In this document: piece after piece, positions 53,238-62,212 of the stretch
How the letters are laid out: every line of letters starts with the position of its first letter
How positions within the stretch are numbered: the first letter of the stretch is position 1
Assembly (NCBI RefSeq): GCF_028583545.1
Contig: NZ_CP087106.1
Span: 5,563,001 to 5,627,000, forward strand
DNA: 64,000 nucleotides
From: Methylobacterium sp. NMS14P
GTDB lineage: Bacteria; Pseudomonadota; Alphaproteobacteria; Rhizobiales; Beijerinckiaceae
Reading direction: 5' to 3'
Made by a program: the position numbers and the translations under genes
Notes under the pieces: model-generated
The model's database searches: none
Told to the model about the DNA's origin: nothing
What the model saw: only the letters and a program-made list of their open reading frames with translations

Positions 53238-54020
53238 TCACCCGGGCGGCGCGCACGGCACCAGGGTGACGAGCTTGTAGTCGGGCCGCTCGGCCGGGCT
53301 GAAGGTGTGCTGCGTGTAGGTGAGAGGGCCGTCCGCCGGGTGCCGGAAGGTCCGCGCGCCGCCCTCCCGCGCCATCACGGATTGCGCCTCCCACTCGGAC
53401 GCGAACAGGTCCGACTCGGTCTTCAGCGTCGCGATCAGGTCGTTCAGGCCGGGATCGTCGATCAGGCGGGCGTAATCCGCGCGGAACTCGGCCAGGACGC
53501 GCCGCGCCCGCTCGCGCCAATCCGGCAGCAGGTCGCGCGCCGACGGGGCGAGGAACGTGTAGCGAAGCAGGTTCCTCTGCCGTCCGTCGCCCAGCCAGTC
53601 GGCGAACAGGCGTTCCGCCGCCGCGTTCCAGCAGCAGGCGTTCCACTGCCGGTCCAGACCGTAGGCGGGGCAGGCCAGCGCGCCGACCAGCGCGGTGATC
53701 GCCTCGGGGGCCGGTGAGGCCGGCCGGGATTGCGGCGCGTCGGGATCGCGGCGCCCGGCCAGCTCGAACAGGTAGGCGCGCTCGGCCGGGGTCAGCGCCA
53801 GGGCGATCGCCAGGCGGGACAGCGTCCCCGGCGAGACGCTCACGTCGCGCCCCTGCTCGATCCAGGCGCACCACGTCACCCCGATGCCGGCCCGGGCCGC
53901 CAGTTCCTCGCGCCGCAGGCCGGGCGTCCGTCGCCGCCGCCCCGGCAGGTCGGGGGCGACGCGCTCCCTGTGCGAGCGGACGAACCGTCCCAGCAATCGG
54001 CGCTGCGCGTCGGTGGTCAT
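53238..54020 (-). CDS. XRE-type regulator with MmyB-like ligand domain
   Basis: A 260-residue protein. The N-terminal helix-turn-helix is RTPGLRREELAARAGIGVTWCAWIEQGRDVSVS. The C-terminal part is a MmyB-like PAS fold (GLDRQWNACCWNAAAERLFADWLG, then ERRPDYKLV-type ending). ATG 54020 is divergent from the methyltransferase gene, and it probably regulates that neighbour and itself. Confidence 0.9.
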   Translation of the reverse strand: MTTDAQRRLLGRFVRSHRERVAPDLPGRRRRTPGLRREELAARAGIGVTWCAWIEQGRDVSVSPGTLSRLAIALALTPAERAYLFELAGRRDPDAPQSRPASPAPEAITALVGALACPAYGLDRQWNACCWNAAAERLFADWLGDGRQRNLLRYTFLAPSARDLLPDWRERARRVLAEFRADYARLIDDPGLNDLIATLKTESDLFASEWEAQSVMAREGGARTFRHPADGPLTYTQHTFSPAERPDYKLVTLVPCAPPG

Positions 54021-54027
54021 GGTGGAG

Positions 54028-54061
54028 CTTATAACAGGATAAGATTGTCCCTTGTAACAGG
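54028..54061. promoter_or_regulatory. Probable operator between XRE gene and methyltransferase
   Basis: An AT-rich divergent promoter of 81 bases. CTTAT-AACAGG-ATAAG (54028-54043) is an inverted repeat, and TAACAGG recurs as a direct repeat at 54032 and 54055 (23-bp spacing). Confidence 0.5.
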
Positions 54062-54101
54062 TTGAGTGCTCGGGTCTGTCGAGGGCGGAGGAGAACGATC
54101 C

Positions 54102-54884
54102 ATGCCCCGACCCCACGAGACCGTCGTCGCCGACCAGTTCGGCACCCGCGCCCGCGCCTACGTGACGAGCGCGGTCCATGCCGCCGGTGAGGATCTCGAC
54201 GCCCTGGAGGCGGCCGCCGCGCGCGAGAAGCCCGAGCGCGCCATCGATCTCGGCACCGGCGGCGGGCACGTCGCCTACCGGCTCGCGCCCCATGCCCGGT
54301 CCGTGACCGCCGTCGATCTCGCGCAGGCGATGACGGAGGCCGTCGCGAGCACGGCGCGGGAGCGCGGCCTGTCGAACATCGGCACGCAGGTCGCGGCGGC
54401 CGAGCGCCTGCCGTTCGACGACGCGGCCTTCGACTTCCTCGGCTGCCGGTTCTCGGCCCATCACTGGCGCGATTTCGAGGGCGGCCTGAAGCAGGCGCGG
54501 CGGGTCCTGCGAGACGGGGCCACCGCGATCTTCATCGACGTCGTGTCCCCGGGGCATGCCGCGCTCGACACGCATCTCCAGGCCGTCGAGGTCCTGCGCG
54601 ATCCCTCGCACGCCCGCAACTACACGGGCGCCGAGTGGCAGGCGGCGCTGACGCGTGCCGGCTTCCGCGTGCGGGCCACGCACGCCCGCCGGCTGCGCAT
54701 GCACTATCCGGTCTGGGTGGACCGCATGCAGACGCCCGAGTCCCATCGCGCGGCGATCCGCTCGCTGCAACGAGGCGCCGCCAGCGAGACGGCGACGCAT
54801 TTCGAGATCGGGCCGGACGGCTCGTTCACGCTCGACGTGCTCTCCGTCGAAGCATCGGCGTGCCGGGCGCGGTCGGCCTGCTGA
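54102..54884 (+). CDS. Class I SAM-dependent methyltransferase
   Basis: A 260-residue protein of the UbiE/Methyltransf_11 type. The SAM loop is RAIDLGTGGGHVAYRLAP, with VTAVDLAQAMTEAV as second strand and RLPFDDAAFDFLGCRFSAHHW. The substrate is unknown. It is controlled in all likelihood by the divergent XRE gene; no phage connection is evident. Confidence 0.88.
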   Translation: MPRPHETVVADQFGTRARAYVTSAVHAAGEDLDALEAAAAREKPERAIDLGTGGGHVAYRLAPHARSVTAVDLAQAMTEAVASTARERGLSNIGTQVAAAERLPFDDAAFDFLGCRFSAHHWRDFEGGLKQARRVLRDGATAIFIDVVSPGHAALDTHLQAVEVLRDPSHARNYTGAEWQAALTRAGFRVRATHARRLRMHYPVWVDRMQTPESHRAAIRSLQRGAASETATHFEIGPDGSFTLDVLSVEASACRARSAC

Positions 54885-54921
54885 GCCGAACGGGGAGCCG
54901 GGATCCGGCTCCCTCCTTCCC

Positions 54922-55839
54922 TCACGCCGCCTTCCGCGCCTCGGTCTCCCGCGCCCGGCTGGTGCGGCCGTCGACGCTCACCGGCGCGACGCCCTGGATC
55001 GTCACGCGACGGACCACGCGGGGCGCCTCGCCGTAATCGTCCACCGCCCGGTGGACCGTGGCGCGGTTGTCCCAGATCGCCACGTCACCCGTCCGCCACG
55101 ACCAGCGCACGGTGTTCTCGGGCCGGGTCGCGTGGTCGTGGAAGATCGCCAGCAGATGCTGCGAATCCGCGGTGGTGAGGCCCAGGATCCGCTGGATGAA
55201 GTGGCCGACGATCAGCGAGCGCTCGCCGGTCTCCGGGTGGACGTGGACCAGCGGGTGCTCGGTCTCGAACACGGTCTTGGTGAACACCTCGTCGTAGCGC
55301 CGCCGCCCGGCCTCCGACACGTTCACGCGGCCGCCGACGTAGTCGTAGACGTTGGAGTGCAGCGCCCAGAGCTTGTCGGCGAGGTCGCGCAGGGGCTCGG
55401 GCAGGTCCGCGTAGGCCGCCGCCGTGTTGGCCCAGAGCGTGTCGCCGCCGTAGGGCGGCAGCGTCACGGCCCGCAGGATCGAGAGCGCCGGGTAGGCCGG
55501 CACGAAGGTCACGTCGGTGTGCCAGGAACTCGCCCGCTCGCCCCGGCTGCCGTCGATGTCGAGGATTCCCGCCGTGCCGGCGAGCGAGGGCACGGTCGGG
55601 TGCGGGACGAGGTCGCCGAGGCGCCGGCCGAAGGCCTCCTGCCCGGCCTCATCGAGATCCTGGTCGCGGAAGAACACGACCTTGTGGGTGTTCAGCGCCT
55701 GCCGGATCGCCGCGACCGTCCCGTCGTCGAGCGCTCCCGAGAGGGCGACGCCGCGGATCTCCGCGCCGATGCGGCCGGCGACGCGGCGGATGTCGAGGGC
55801 GGGGCCAGACGCGTGGAGGGGCTGAGGGATGGCGCTCAT
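54922..55839 (-). CDS. TauD/TfdA family Fe(II)/2-oxoglutarate dioxygenase
   Basis: A 305-residue enzyme. Iron ligands are His107 and Asp109 (SSWHTDVTF) and His263 (NRATVHRAV). The 2-oxoglutarate arginine lies near 274-278 (APRVVRRVT). Homologues desulfonate taurine or cleave alkyl sulfates; the substrate here is undetermined. ATG 55839 was chosen, since longer frames run into intergenic DNA. Confidence 0.9.
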   Translation of the reverse strand: MSAIPQPLHASGPALDIRRVAGRIGAEIRGVALSGALDDGTVAAIRQALNTHKVVFFRDQDLDEAGQEAFGRRLGDLVPHPTVPSLAGTAGILDIDGSRGERASSWHTDVTFVPAYPALSILRAVTLPPYGGDTLWANTAAAYADLPEPLRDLADKLWALHSNVYDYVGGRVNVSEAGRRRYDEVFTKTVFETEHPLVHVHPETGERSLIVGHFIQRILGLTTADSQHLLAIFHDHATRPENTVRWSWRTGDVAIWDNRATVHRAVDDYGEAPRVVRRVTIQGVAPVSVDGRTSRARETEARKAA

Positions 55840-56228
55840 CGAAAGGTTTCCCTGGCAGGGCGGCGTCGCGGCGCGCAGATCGCGCGATGAACCGAGATGT
55901 TCGGGCCGAGAGGATTTCGGAGAACATCCGCTTCGGTGTAGCGATCTTCGATCAACTGCCATCTTGTGTCGATGAATGGCGCTTTTGATTTTCCGGCGCA
56001 TCTCGGAAGACTTTTTTCAGCTGCTCCGACTCGGCAGCGATACCATTCCCCGACGCCGCGCGGGATCTGCGGCCCGGCCTCCGTCCTTGCGAGCGGAGCG
56101 AAGCAATCCAGGAGCGCCACGGACACGGATGTCGCGCTGCCCCGGGTCGCTTCGCCGCGCTCGCGATGACGGTGAGGACCCGGAGGACCGACGCGGCACC
56201 AGCGCGACCCGAACCGGAGAGGCCCGCC
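55840..56228. other. Gap between the dioxygenase gene and GTA g12
   Basis: No supported gene. It holds the dispersed repeat copy 2 (56081-56172) and an AT-richer patch around 55920-56030 that may be the dioxygenase promoter. Confidence 0.55.
56081..56172. repeat. Dispersed imperfect palindromic repeat, copy 2
   Basis: CCGTCCTTGCGAGCGGAGCG on the left, with AAGCAATCCAGG following. The inverted counterpart GGGTCGCTTCGCCGCGCTCG and ATGACGG close it on the right. It is the same element as at 23233-23325. It lies 56 bases before the g12 start. Confidence 0.8.
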
Positions 56229-56870
56229 ATGGCCGACGATTTCCACGAGGTGCTGTTCCCCCTCGACGTGTCCCTGCGCGCCGGCGGCGGCCCGCAGCGG
56301 CTGACCGAGATCGTGACCCTGGCCTCGGGCCGGGAGCACCGGAACGGCCGCTGGGCCGATTCGCGTCGCCGCTACGAGGCCGGATTCGGGATGCGCGGCC
56401 TCGACGCCCTGCACGCCGTGCTGGCCTTCTTCGAGGAGCGGCGCGGGCGGCTCTACGGCTTCCGGTTCCGCGACCGGGTCGACAGCCGCTCCGGGCCGCC
56501 CGGCCGGCCGATCGGCCCCCTCGACCAGCCGCTGGGCACCGGCGACGGCACCACCGCGTCCTTCCCGCTGTTCAAGACCTACGGGTCCGGCTTCGCGCCC
56601 TATCGCCGCCGGATCGCCAAGCCGGTGGCGGGCAGCGTCCGGGTAGCGGTGGCGGGCCGGGAGGTGGAGCCCGCTGGGTTCGCCTGTGACCCGACGACCG
56701 GCCTCGTCACCTTCGCGGCGGGCCGCGTCCCGCCGCCCGGCGCCGCGGTGACGGCGGGCTTCACCTTCGACGTGCCGGTCCGCTTCGACACCGACGCGCT
56801 GACCATCGACCTCGCCGCCTTCGCGGCCGGGGAGATCCCGCGGGTGCCGCTCGTCGAGATCGTGCCCTGA
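56229..56870 (+). CDS. GTA distal tail protein (g12), DUF2460
   Basis: A 213-residue protein, MADDFHEVLFPLDVSLRAGGGPQRLTEIVTLASGREHRNGRWADSRRRYEAGFG: the DUF2460/TIGR02217 opening. ATG 56229 is 56 bases after the dispersed repeat. It restarts the GTA run after the third interruption. Confidence 0.93.
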   Translation: MADDFHEVLFPLDVSLRAGGGPQRLTEIVTLASGREHRNGRWADSRRRYEAGFGMRGLDALHAVLAFFEERRGRLYGFRFRDRVDSRSGPPGRPIGPLDQPLGTGDGTTASFPLFKTYGSGFAPYRRRIAKPVAGSVRVAVAGREVEPAGFACDPTTGLVTFAAGRVPPPGAAVTAGFTFDVPVRFDTDALTIDLAAFAAGEIPRVPLVEIVP

Positions 56871-56884
56871 GGAGGCGTGACGCC

Positions 56885-57760
56885 ATGCGCGACATCCCGG
56901 AGGCCTTCGCGGCCCATCTCGCCGGCGGTGTGACCACCCTGTGCCGCTGCTGGTCCCTGCGGCGGCGGGACGGGCTCGCCCTCGGCTTCACCGACCACGA
57001 CCGCGACCTGACCGTCGCGGACCTCGTCCACGCCGCCCGCACCGGGCTGGAGGCGGCCGAGGCCAGCGCCGAGCTCGGCTTCGCGGTCTCGGGCGGTGAC
57101 GTGGCGGGAGCGCTCAGCGGCCTCGGGCTCACCGAGGCGGACATCGCCGGCGGCCTCTACGACGGCGCCTCCGTGGAGACCTGGCTGGTCGACTGGAGCA
57201 GCCCCGAGACCCGGCTCCTCCTCGACGTCGCCACCATCGGCGAGGTGCGCCGGGACGGCGACGCCTTCGTGGCGGAGTTGCGCGGCCTCGCGCACCGGCT
57301 CGGCGCCGAGCGGGGCCGCACCTACCGGGCGACCTGCGGCGCCGATCTCGGCGATGCCCGATGCAGGGTGGACCGCGCCGCGTGGACGACGGCCGGCCGC
57401 GTGACGGGCGTCCCGGAGCCGGCGACGCTCGCGGCGACGCTCGCCGGGCCCTTCGCGGACGGCCTGTTCACCGGCGGGCGGCTGACCTGGACGACCGGCG
57501 CCAATGCCGGGCTCGCGGCGGACGTGCGCCTCCAGCTCGGGCCGCTGATCGAGCTCTGGACCGCGCCGCCCCGGCCGGTTGCCCCCGGCGACGGGTTCAG
57601 CCTCACGGCCGGGTGCGACAAGCGCCTCGCCACCTGCCGCGACCGCTTCGCCAACGCGGTCAACTTCCAGGGCTTCCCGCACATGCCCGGCAACGACGCG
57701 GTGATGCGGGCGGTCCCGGGCTCGGACCCCGTCCTCGACGGCGGGAGCCTGTTCCGATGA
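56885..57760 (+). CDS. GTA tail hub protein (g13), DUF2163
   Basis: A 291-residue protein. The N-half is DUF2163 (AAHLAGGVTTLCRCWSLRRRDGLALGFTDHDRDL). The C-half has the Cys-rich BR0599-type segment (TCGADLGDARCRVD, then GCDKRLATCRDRFANAVNFQGFPHMPGND). The Cys pairs recall an Fe-S site reported for the GTA hub in Rhodobacter (from memory). Confidence 0.93.
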   Translation: MRDIPEAFAAHLAGGVTTLCRCWSLRRRDGLALGFTDHDRDLTVADLVHAARTGLEAAEASAELGFAVSGGDVAGALSGLGLTEADIAGGLYDGASVETWLVDWSSPETRLLLDVATIGEVRRDGDAFVAELRGLAHRLGAERGRTYRATCGADLGDARCRVDRAAWTTAGRVTGVPEPATLAATLAGPFADGLFTGGRLTWTTGANAGLAADVRLQLGPLIELWTAPPRPVAPGDGFSLTAGCDKRLATCRDRFANAVNFQGFPHMPGNDAVMRAVPGSDPVLDGGSLFR

Positions 57761-58299
57761 GCGCGACGCGGCGGGAGATCGGCCAAGATGGCGGTGTTGC
57801 GGCGCTCGGCGAGGCGCGGCTGTGGCTGGGCACGCCCTACCGCCACCAGGCGTCGCTGCGCGGCGTGGGCTGCGACTGCCTGGGCCTGCTGCGCGGAGTC
57901 TGGCGCGGGCTCTACGGCGCCGAGCCGGAGTCGCCGCCGCCCTATTCCGGCACCTGGGCGGAATCGGCCGCGCCCGGGACCGACCCGCTCACCGAGGCGG
58001 CCGCCCGCCACCTCGTGCCGGTGCCCGGACCCCTGGCGGACCTGGCGCCGCGGCCGGGCGACGTCCTGCTCTTCGCCTTCCGCCGCCACCTGCCGGCCCG
58101 CCACTGCGCCATCGCCACCGGCGCCGGCGCGATGATCCACGCCCACGACGGGGCCGCCGTCACCGAGGTGGCGCTCACCGGATGGTGGCGGCGGCACGCG
58201 ACGGGGGCGTTCCGGTTTCCGGAGCGCTGCGCCGCGGGGTCCGACCAGCGCGTCGATGGTGAACAGGTCGATCCCGGAGCCCCGCCATGGCGACGCTGA
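57757..58299 (+). CDS. GTA cell-wall peptidase (g14), NlpC/P60 type
   Basis: A 180-residue peptidase. The catalytic Cys is Cys41 in GVGCDCLGLLRGVW and the His is His116 in PARHCAIATG. It hydrolyses murein during DNA entry. ATG 57757 overlaps the g13 stop (ATGA). Its end overlaps the start of g15 by 13 bases. Confidence 0.9.
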   Translation: MSATRREIGQDGGVAALGEARLWLGTPYRHQASLRGVGCDCLGLLRGVWRGLYGAEPESPPPYSGTWAESAAPGTDPLTEAAARHLVPVPGPLADLAPRPGDVLLFAFRRHLPARHCAIATGAGAMIHAHDGAAVTEVALTGWWRRHATGAFRFPERCAAGSDQRVDGEQVDPGAPPWRR

Positions 58300-61200
58300 T
58301 CCTGTCCTCGGCCGGCGCGGCCGTGGGCACCGCCCTCGGCGGACCCATCGGCGGCCTGGTCGGGCGGGCGCTCGGCTCGGTCGCGGGCGCCGCTCTGGGC
58401 GGCGCCCTGTCGGGGGCCGGGCGGCACCCGCGCCTCGTCGAGGGGCCGCGGCTCGCCGACGTCGCCGGGCTCACCTCCACCGAGGGCGATCCGATCCCCC
58501 GGGTCTACGGGCGGGCACGGATCGGCGGCACCCTGATCTGGGCGACCCGACCGCTGGAGGTCGCCAACACCACCGTCGCCCGCGCGGCCGCGCCCGCCAA
58601 GGGCCTGGGCGGGCTCGCGGGCGGCCCGAGGACCGTCACGACCCGCTACAGCTACTTCGCCAACCTCGCGGTCGGCCTGTGCGAGGGCGAGATCGCCTGC
58701 GTCCGCCGGATCTGGGCGGACGGACGGGAGATCGACCAGGTCGGCCTGACCCTGCGGGTCCATACCGGCGGCCCCGGCCAGGAGCCGGACCCGCTGATCG
58801 TCGCCAAGGAGGGGGCCGGGAACGCGCCGGCCTATCGCGGCCTGGCCTACGTGGTGTTCGAGAACCTCGCCCTCGCGGCCTTCGGCAATCGGGTCCCGCA
58901 ATTCGCCTTCGAGGTGATCCGCCCGGTCAACGGCCTGTTCGACCGCGTGCGCGCCGTCGACCTGATCCCCGGCGCCAGCGAGTTCGGCCTCGATCCGGAC
59001 CGCGTCACGGTCGATCTCGGACTCGGCCGCACCGAGGCCGCCAACCGGCACCAGCTCCAGCGCGGGACCGACGTCGTCGCCTCCCTCGACGCCCTCCAGG
59101 CGCTGTGCCCGAACCTGCGCCGGGTCGCCGTGGTGGCGACGTGGTTCGGCACCGACCTGCGGGCGGGATCCTGCCGGGTCGTGCCCAAGGTCGAGGCGGC
59201 CGACAAGCGGGCCCGGCCGGAGGACTGGCGCGTCGCCGGGCTCGCCCGCGACCGGGCCGAGACGGTCTCGACCCTGCCGGACGGCAGCCCGGCCTACGGC
59301 GGCACGCCGGCCGACGCGGGCCTGACCCGGCTGGTCGCCGAGCTGGCGCGCCGGGGGCTGGCGGTGTCGCTCTACCCGTTCGTCATGATGGACGTGCCGG
59401 CCGGCAACGCGCTCCCCGATCCGCACGCCCCCGGCGCCGCCCAGCCCGCCTATCCCTGGCGCGGCCGCATCACCTGCGATCCGGCCCCCGGTCTTCCGGG
59501 GAGCCCGGACGGGACCGCCGCGGCCGACGCGCAGGTCGCGGCCTTCTTCGCGGGCGGATACCGCGACGCGGTCCTGCACTACGCCGACCTCGCGGCCGGC
59601 TGGGCGGCCGCGGGCGCGCCGCTCGCGGCCTTCGTGATCGGCAGCGAGCTCGTCGGCCTGACCCGGGTGCGCGGCGCGACCGGCTACCCGGCGGTGCGCG
59701 CGCTGAGCGACCTCGCCGCCGCGCTCCGCGACCGCCTCGGCCCGGCCGTCACCCTGGTCTACGCGGCGGACTGGACCGAGTACGGCGCCCATGTGGGCGA
59801 CGGCGGCGCCACCGTCCGCTTCCCCCTCGACGACCTGTTCGCCGACCCGAATATCGGCGCCGTCGGGATCGACTGGTACCCGCCCGTCTCCGACTGGCGC
59901 GACGACCCGGACCACGCCGACCTCGCGGTGACGGGCGACATCGCCGACCGGGCCTATCTGAAGGCCCGGGGCGCGTCCGGCGAGGCCTTCGACTGGTACT
60001 ACGCCGACGCGGCCGATCGCGCCGCCCAGGCCCGCCGCCCGATCACCGACGGCGCCGCCGGCAAGCCCTGGATCTACCGGGCCAAGGACCTCGTCGCGTG
60101 GTGGTCGAGCCCGCACGTGGAGCGCGACGGCGGCGTCGAGACCCGCACCACCGCCTGGGTGCCGGCCGGCAAGCCGATCTGGCTCACCGAGATCGGCGTG
60201 CCGGCGGTGGACAAGGGCACCAACGGCCCCAACGTCTTCCCGGACCCGAAATCGTCCGAGAGCGCCTTCCCGCCGGAATCCCGGGCCCTGCGCGACGAGC
60301 TGATCCAGCTCCGCGGGCTGGAGGCCGTGATCGCGCGGTTCGACCCGGCCGCGCCGGGCTTCCGGGAGGCCGACAACCCGGTCTCGCCGGTCTACGGCGG
60401 CCGCATGGTCGATCCCGACGGGATCTTCGTCTGGGCCTGGGACGCGCGGCCCTTCCCGGCCTTCCCGACGGTGCGGGGCGTCTGGGCCGACGCCGCCAAC
60501 TGGCGCGTCGGCCACTGGATCACCGGGCGGATCGAGGGCTGCGACCTCGACCTGCTTGTCCAGCGGATCCTCGCGGATTTCGGCTTCGACGCGCCGGTCT
60601 CCGTGGAGGCCGCCGCCTATCTCGACGGCTACGTGATCGACCGGCCGCTCACGGCGCGGGGCGCCCTGGAGACCCTGGCGCAGGTCTACGGCCTCGACGT
60701 CTCGGCGGTGGCCGGGACCCTGCGGCTGCGCGGTCCCCGCCGCGACCGGCCCGTGATCCTGGCCGAGGCCGACCTCGTCCGGCTGTCCGAGGACCGGCCG
60801 GTCCTGCACCAGGTCCGGGCCGAGGAGAGCGCCCTGCCGCGCTCCGTGGAGCTCGGGATCACCGATTCCGAGAGCCCGGATTACCGCCGCGCCGCGGCCT
60901 CGGCCGTGCGGCCCGCCGGCCTGCGGCGGCGCGAGGCTTGGATCGACGCGGCGATCGTCACCCGCCGGGAGACCGCCGACGGCCTCGCCGAGGCGCTGCT
61001 CGACCGGCTGATCGCGGCCCGCGACACCGCGGTGTTCACCCTGAGCCCGCGCCGGGTCGAGCTGGAGCCCGGCGACCTCCTGGCGGTGCCGGCCGACGTG
61101 CCCGGCGGCACGGTCCTGCGCCGGATCGACCGGATCGACGACGCGCCCACGGGCCGCCGGATCGAGGCGAGCGGCGTGCCGCCCCGGGCGGGGCCCGGGC

Positions 61201-62195
61201 GCGGGCTGCCCCGCGCGATGGCCCGGGCGGCGGTGGCGCCGCCCGCCTTTCCCGGACCGCCGCTCGCCCTGGCCCTCGACCTGCCGGTCGACCGCGGCGA
61301 GCCCACAGTTCTCCAATCCTGCGCGGTGGCGGCCGAGCCCTGGCCCGGCGCCGTCGCGATCTGGCGCGCCGCGGGCGACGGGCCGCTCGCCCTGCACCGC
61401 CTCGTCGACTACCCGGCCTGCCTCGGCCGCACCCTGTCGGCGCTGCCGCCCGGCCCGCTCTGGCGGATCCAGCGGGGCGCGCACCTCGACGTCACCCTGC
61501 GGCGCGGCGCGACCCTCGCGTCGATCGGGGCCGGCGCGATGCTGGCCGGGGGCAACCTGTTCGCCCTGCTCGGCGCGGACGGGACCGTGGAGCTGCTCTG
61601 CGCCGCGTCCTCGGTCCTGACCGGGCCCGACACCTACCGGCTGTCCGGCTTCCTGCGCGGGCTCGCGGGCAGCGAGGCGGCGGCCGGGCGCCTCAGCCCG
61701 GCGGGGAGCCTGATCGTGCGCCTCGACGACGGGGCCGTGACGCCCCTGGTCGACCGGCTGGACGAGGTCGGCCGCGCGTTCCGCTACCGCATCGGGCCGG
61801 CGGACGGCGATCCGGCCGACCCGGCCTTCGCCGAGATCACCGCCACGGCCGGCCTCGCGGCCCTGACGCCGCTGCGGCCGGTCCACCTGCGGGCGCGGCG
61901 CGCGGCGGACGGCGTGCGGCTCACGTGGATCCGGCGGGCCCGCCGCGACGGCGACGCCTGGGAGCCGGCCGAGATCCCGCTCGACGAGCCGGAAGCCTAC
62001 GCGGTGACGGTGTTCTCGGCCGCCGGCGCGGCCCTGCGCACGGTCCGGTCCGAGGCTCAGCACTGCCTCTACGCGGACGAGGCGGCCGATTTCGGCGGCG
62101 CCCAGACGGATCTCGACGTCGCGGTGGCGCAGATCGGGCTGGTCGCCGGCCCCGGACCCGCCTGCCGCGCCCGAATCCCCGTCCACTCGGCCTGA
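58287..62195 (+). CDS. GTA tail tip/host specificity protein (g15), TIM-barrel
   Basis: A 1302-residue protein, the size of its GTA counterparts. The N-terminus (LILSSAGAAVGTALGGPIGGLVGRALGSVAGAALGG) is followed by a hub domain. A glycoside-hydrolase-like TIM-barrel lies at about 440-740 (FVIGSELVGLTRVRG near 449, KPIWLTEIGVPAVDKG near 630), and then a phage-tail domain. It forms the baseplate and contacts the recipient cell. Confidence 0.95.
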   Translation: MATLILSSAGAAVGTALGGPIGGLVGRALGSVAGAALGGALSGAGRHPRLVEGPRLADVAGLTSTEGDPIPRVYGRARIGGTLIWATRPLEVANTTVARAAAPAKGLGGLAGGPRTVTTRYSYFANLAVGLCEGEIACVRRIWADGREIDQVGLTLRVHTGGPGQEPDPLIVAKEGAGNAPAYRGLAYVVFENLALAAFGNRVPQFAFEVIRPVNGLFDRVRAVDLIPGASEFGLDPDRVTVDLGLGRTEAANRHQLQRGTDVVASLDALQALCPNLRRVAVVATWFGTDLRAGSCRVVPKVEAADKRARPEDWRVAGLARDRAETVSTLPDGSPAYGGTPADAGLTRLVAELARRGLAVSLYPFVMMDVPAGNALPDPHAPGAAQPAYPWRGRITCDPAPGLPGSPDGTAAADAQVAAFFAGGYRDAVLHYADLAAGWAAAGAPLAAFVIGSELVGLTRVRGATGYPAVRALSDLAAALRDRLGPAVTLVYAADWTEYGAHVGDGGATVRFPLDDLFADPNIGAVGIDWYPPVSDWRDDPDHADLAVTGDIADRAYLKARGASGEAFDWYYADAADRAAQARRPITDGAAGKPWIYRAKDLVAWWSSPHVERDGGVETRTTAWVPAGKPIWLTEIGVPAVDKGTNGPNVFPDPKSSESAFPPESRALRDELIQLRGLEAVIARFDPAAPGFREADNPVSPVYGGRMVDPDGIFVWAWDARPFPAFPTVRGVWADAANWRVGHWITGRIEGCDLDLLVQRILADFGFDAPVSVEAAAYLDGYVIDRPLTARGALETLAQVYGLDVSAVAGTLRLRGPRRDRPVILAEADLVRLSEDRPVLHQVRAEESALPRSVELGITDSESPDYRRAAASAVRPAGLRRREAWIDAAIVTRRETADGLAEALLDRLIAARDTAVFTLSPRRVELEPGDLLAVPADVPGGTVLRRIDRIDDAPTGRRIEASGVPPRAGPGRGLPRAMARAAVAPPAFPGPPLALALDLPVDRGEPTVLQSCAVAAEPWPGAVAIWRAAGDGPLALHRLVDYPACLGRTLSALPPGPLWRIQRGAHLDVTLRRGATLASIGAGAMLAGGNLFALLGADGTVELLCAASSVLTGPDTYRLSGFLRGLAGSEAAAGRLSPAGSLIVRLDDGAVTPLVDRLDEVGRAFRYRIGPADGDPADPAFAEITATAGLAALTPLRPVHLRARRAADGVRLTWIRRARRDGDAWEPAEIPLDEPEAYAVTVFSAAGAALRTVRSEAQHCLYADEAADFGGAQTDLDVAVAQIGLVAGPGPACRARIPVHSA

Positions 62196-62212
62196 CCGCC
62201 CGGGAGCCGCCC

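Noticed and set aside
57942..62186. 1414-residue open frame on the minus strand opposite g15
   Set aside because: It is the antisense shadow of g15 in very GC-rich DNA. The composition is Arg/Gly/Asp/His-rich without any domain, while the + strand has clear GTA homology.
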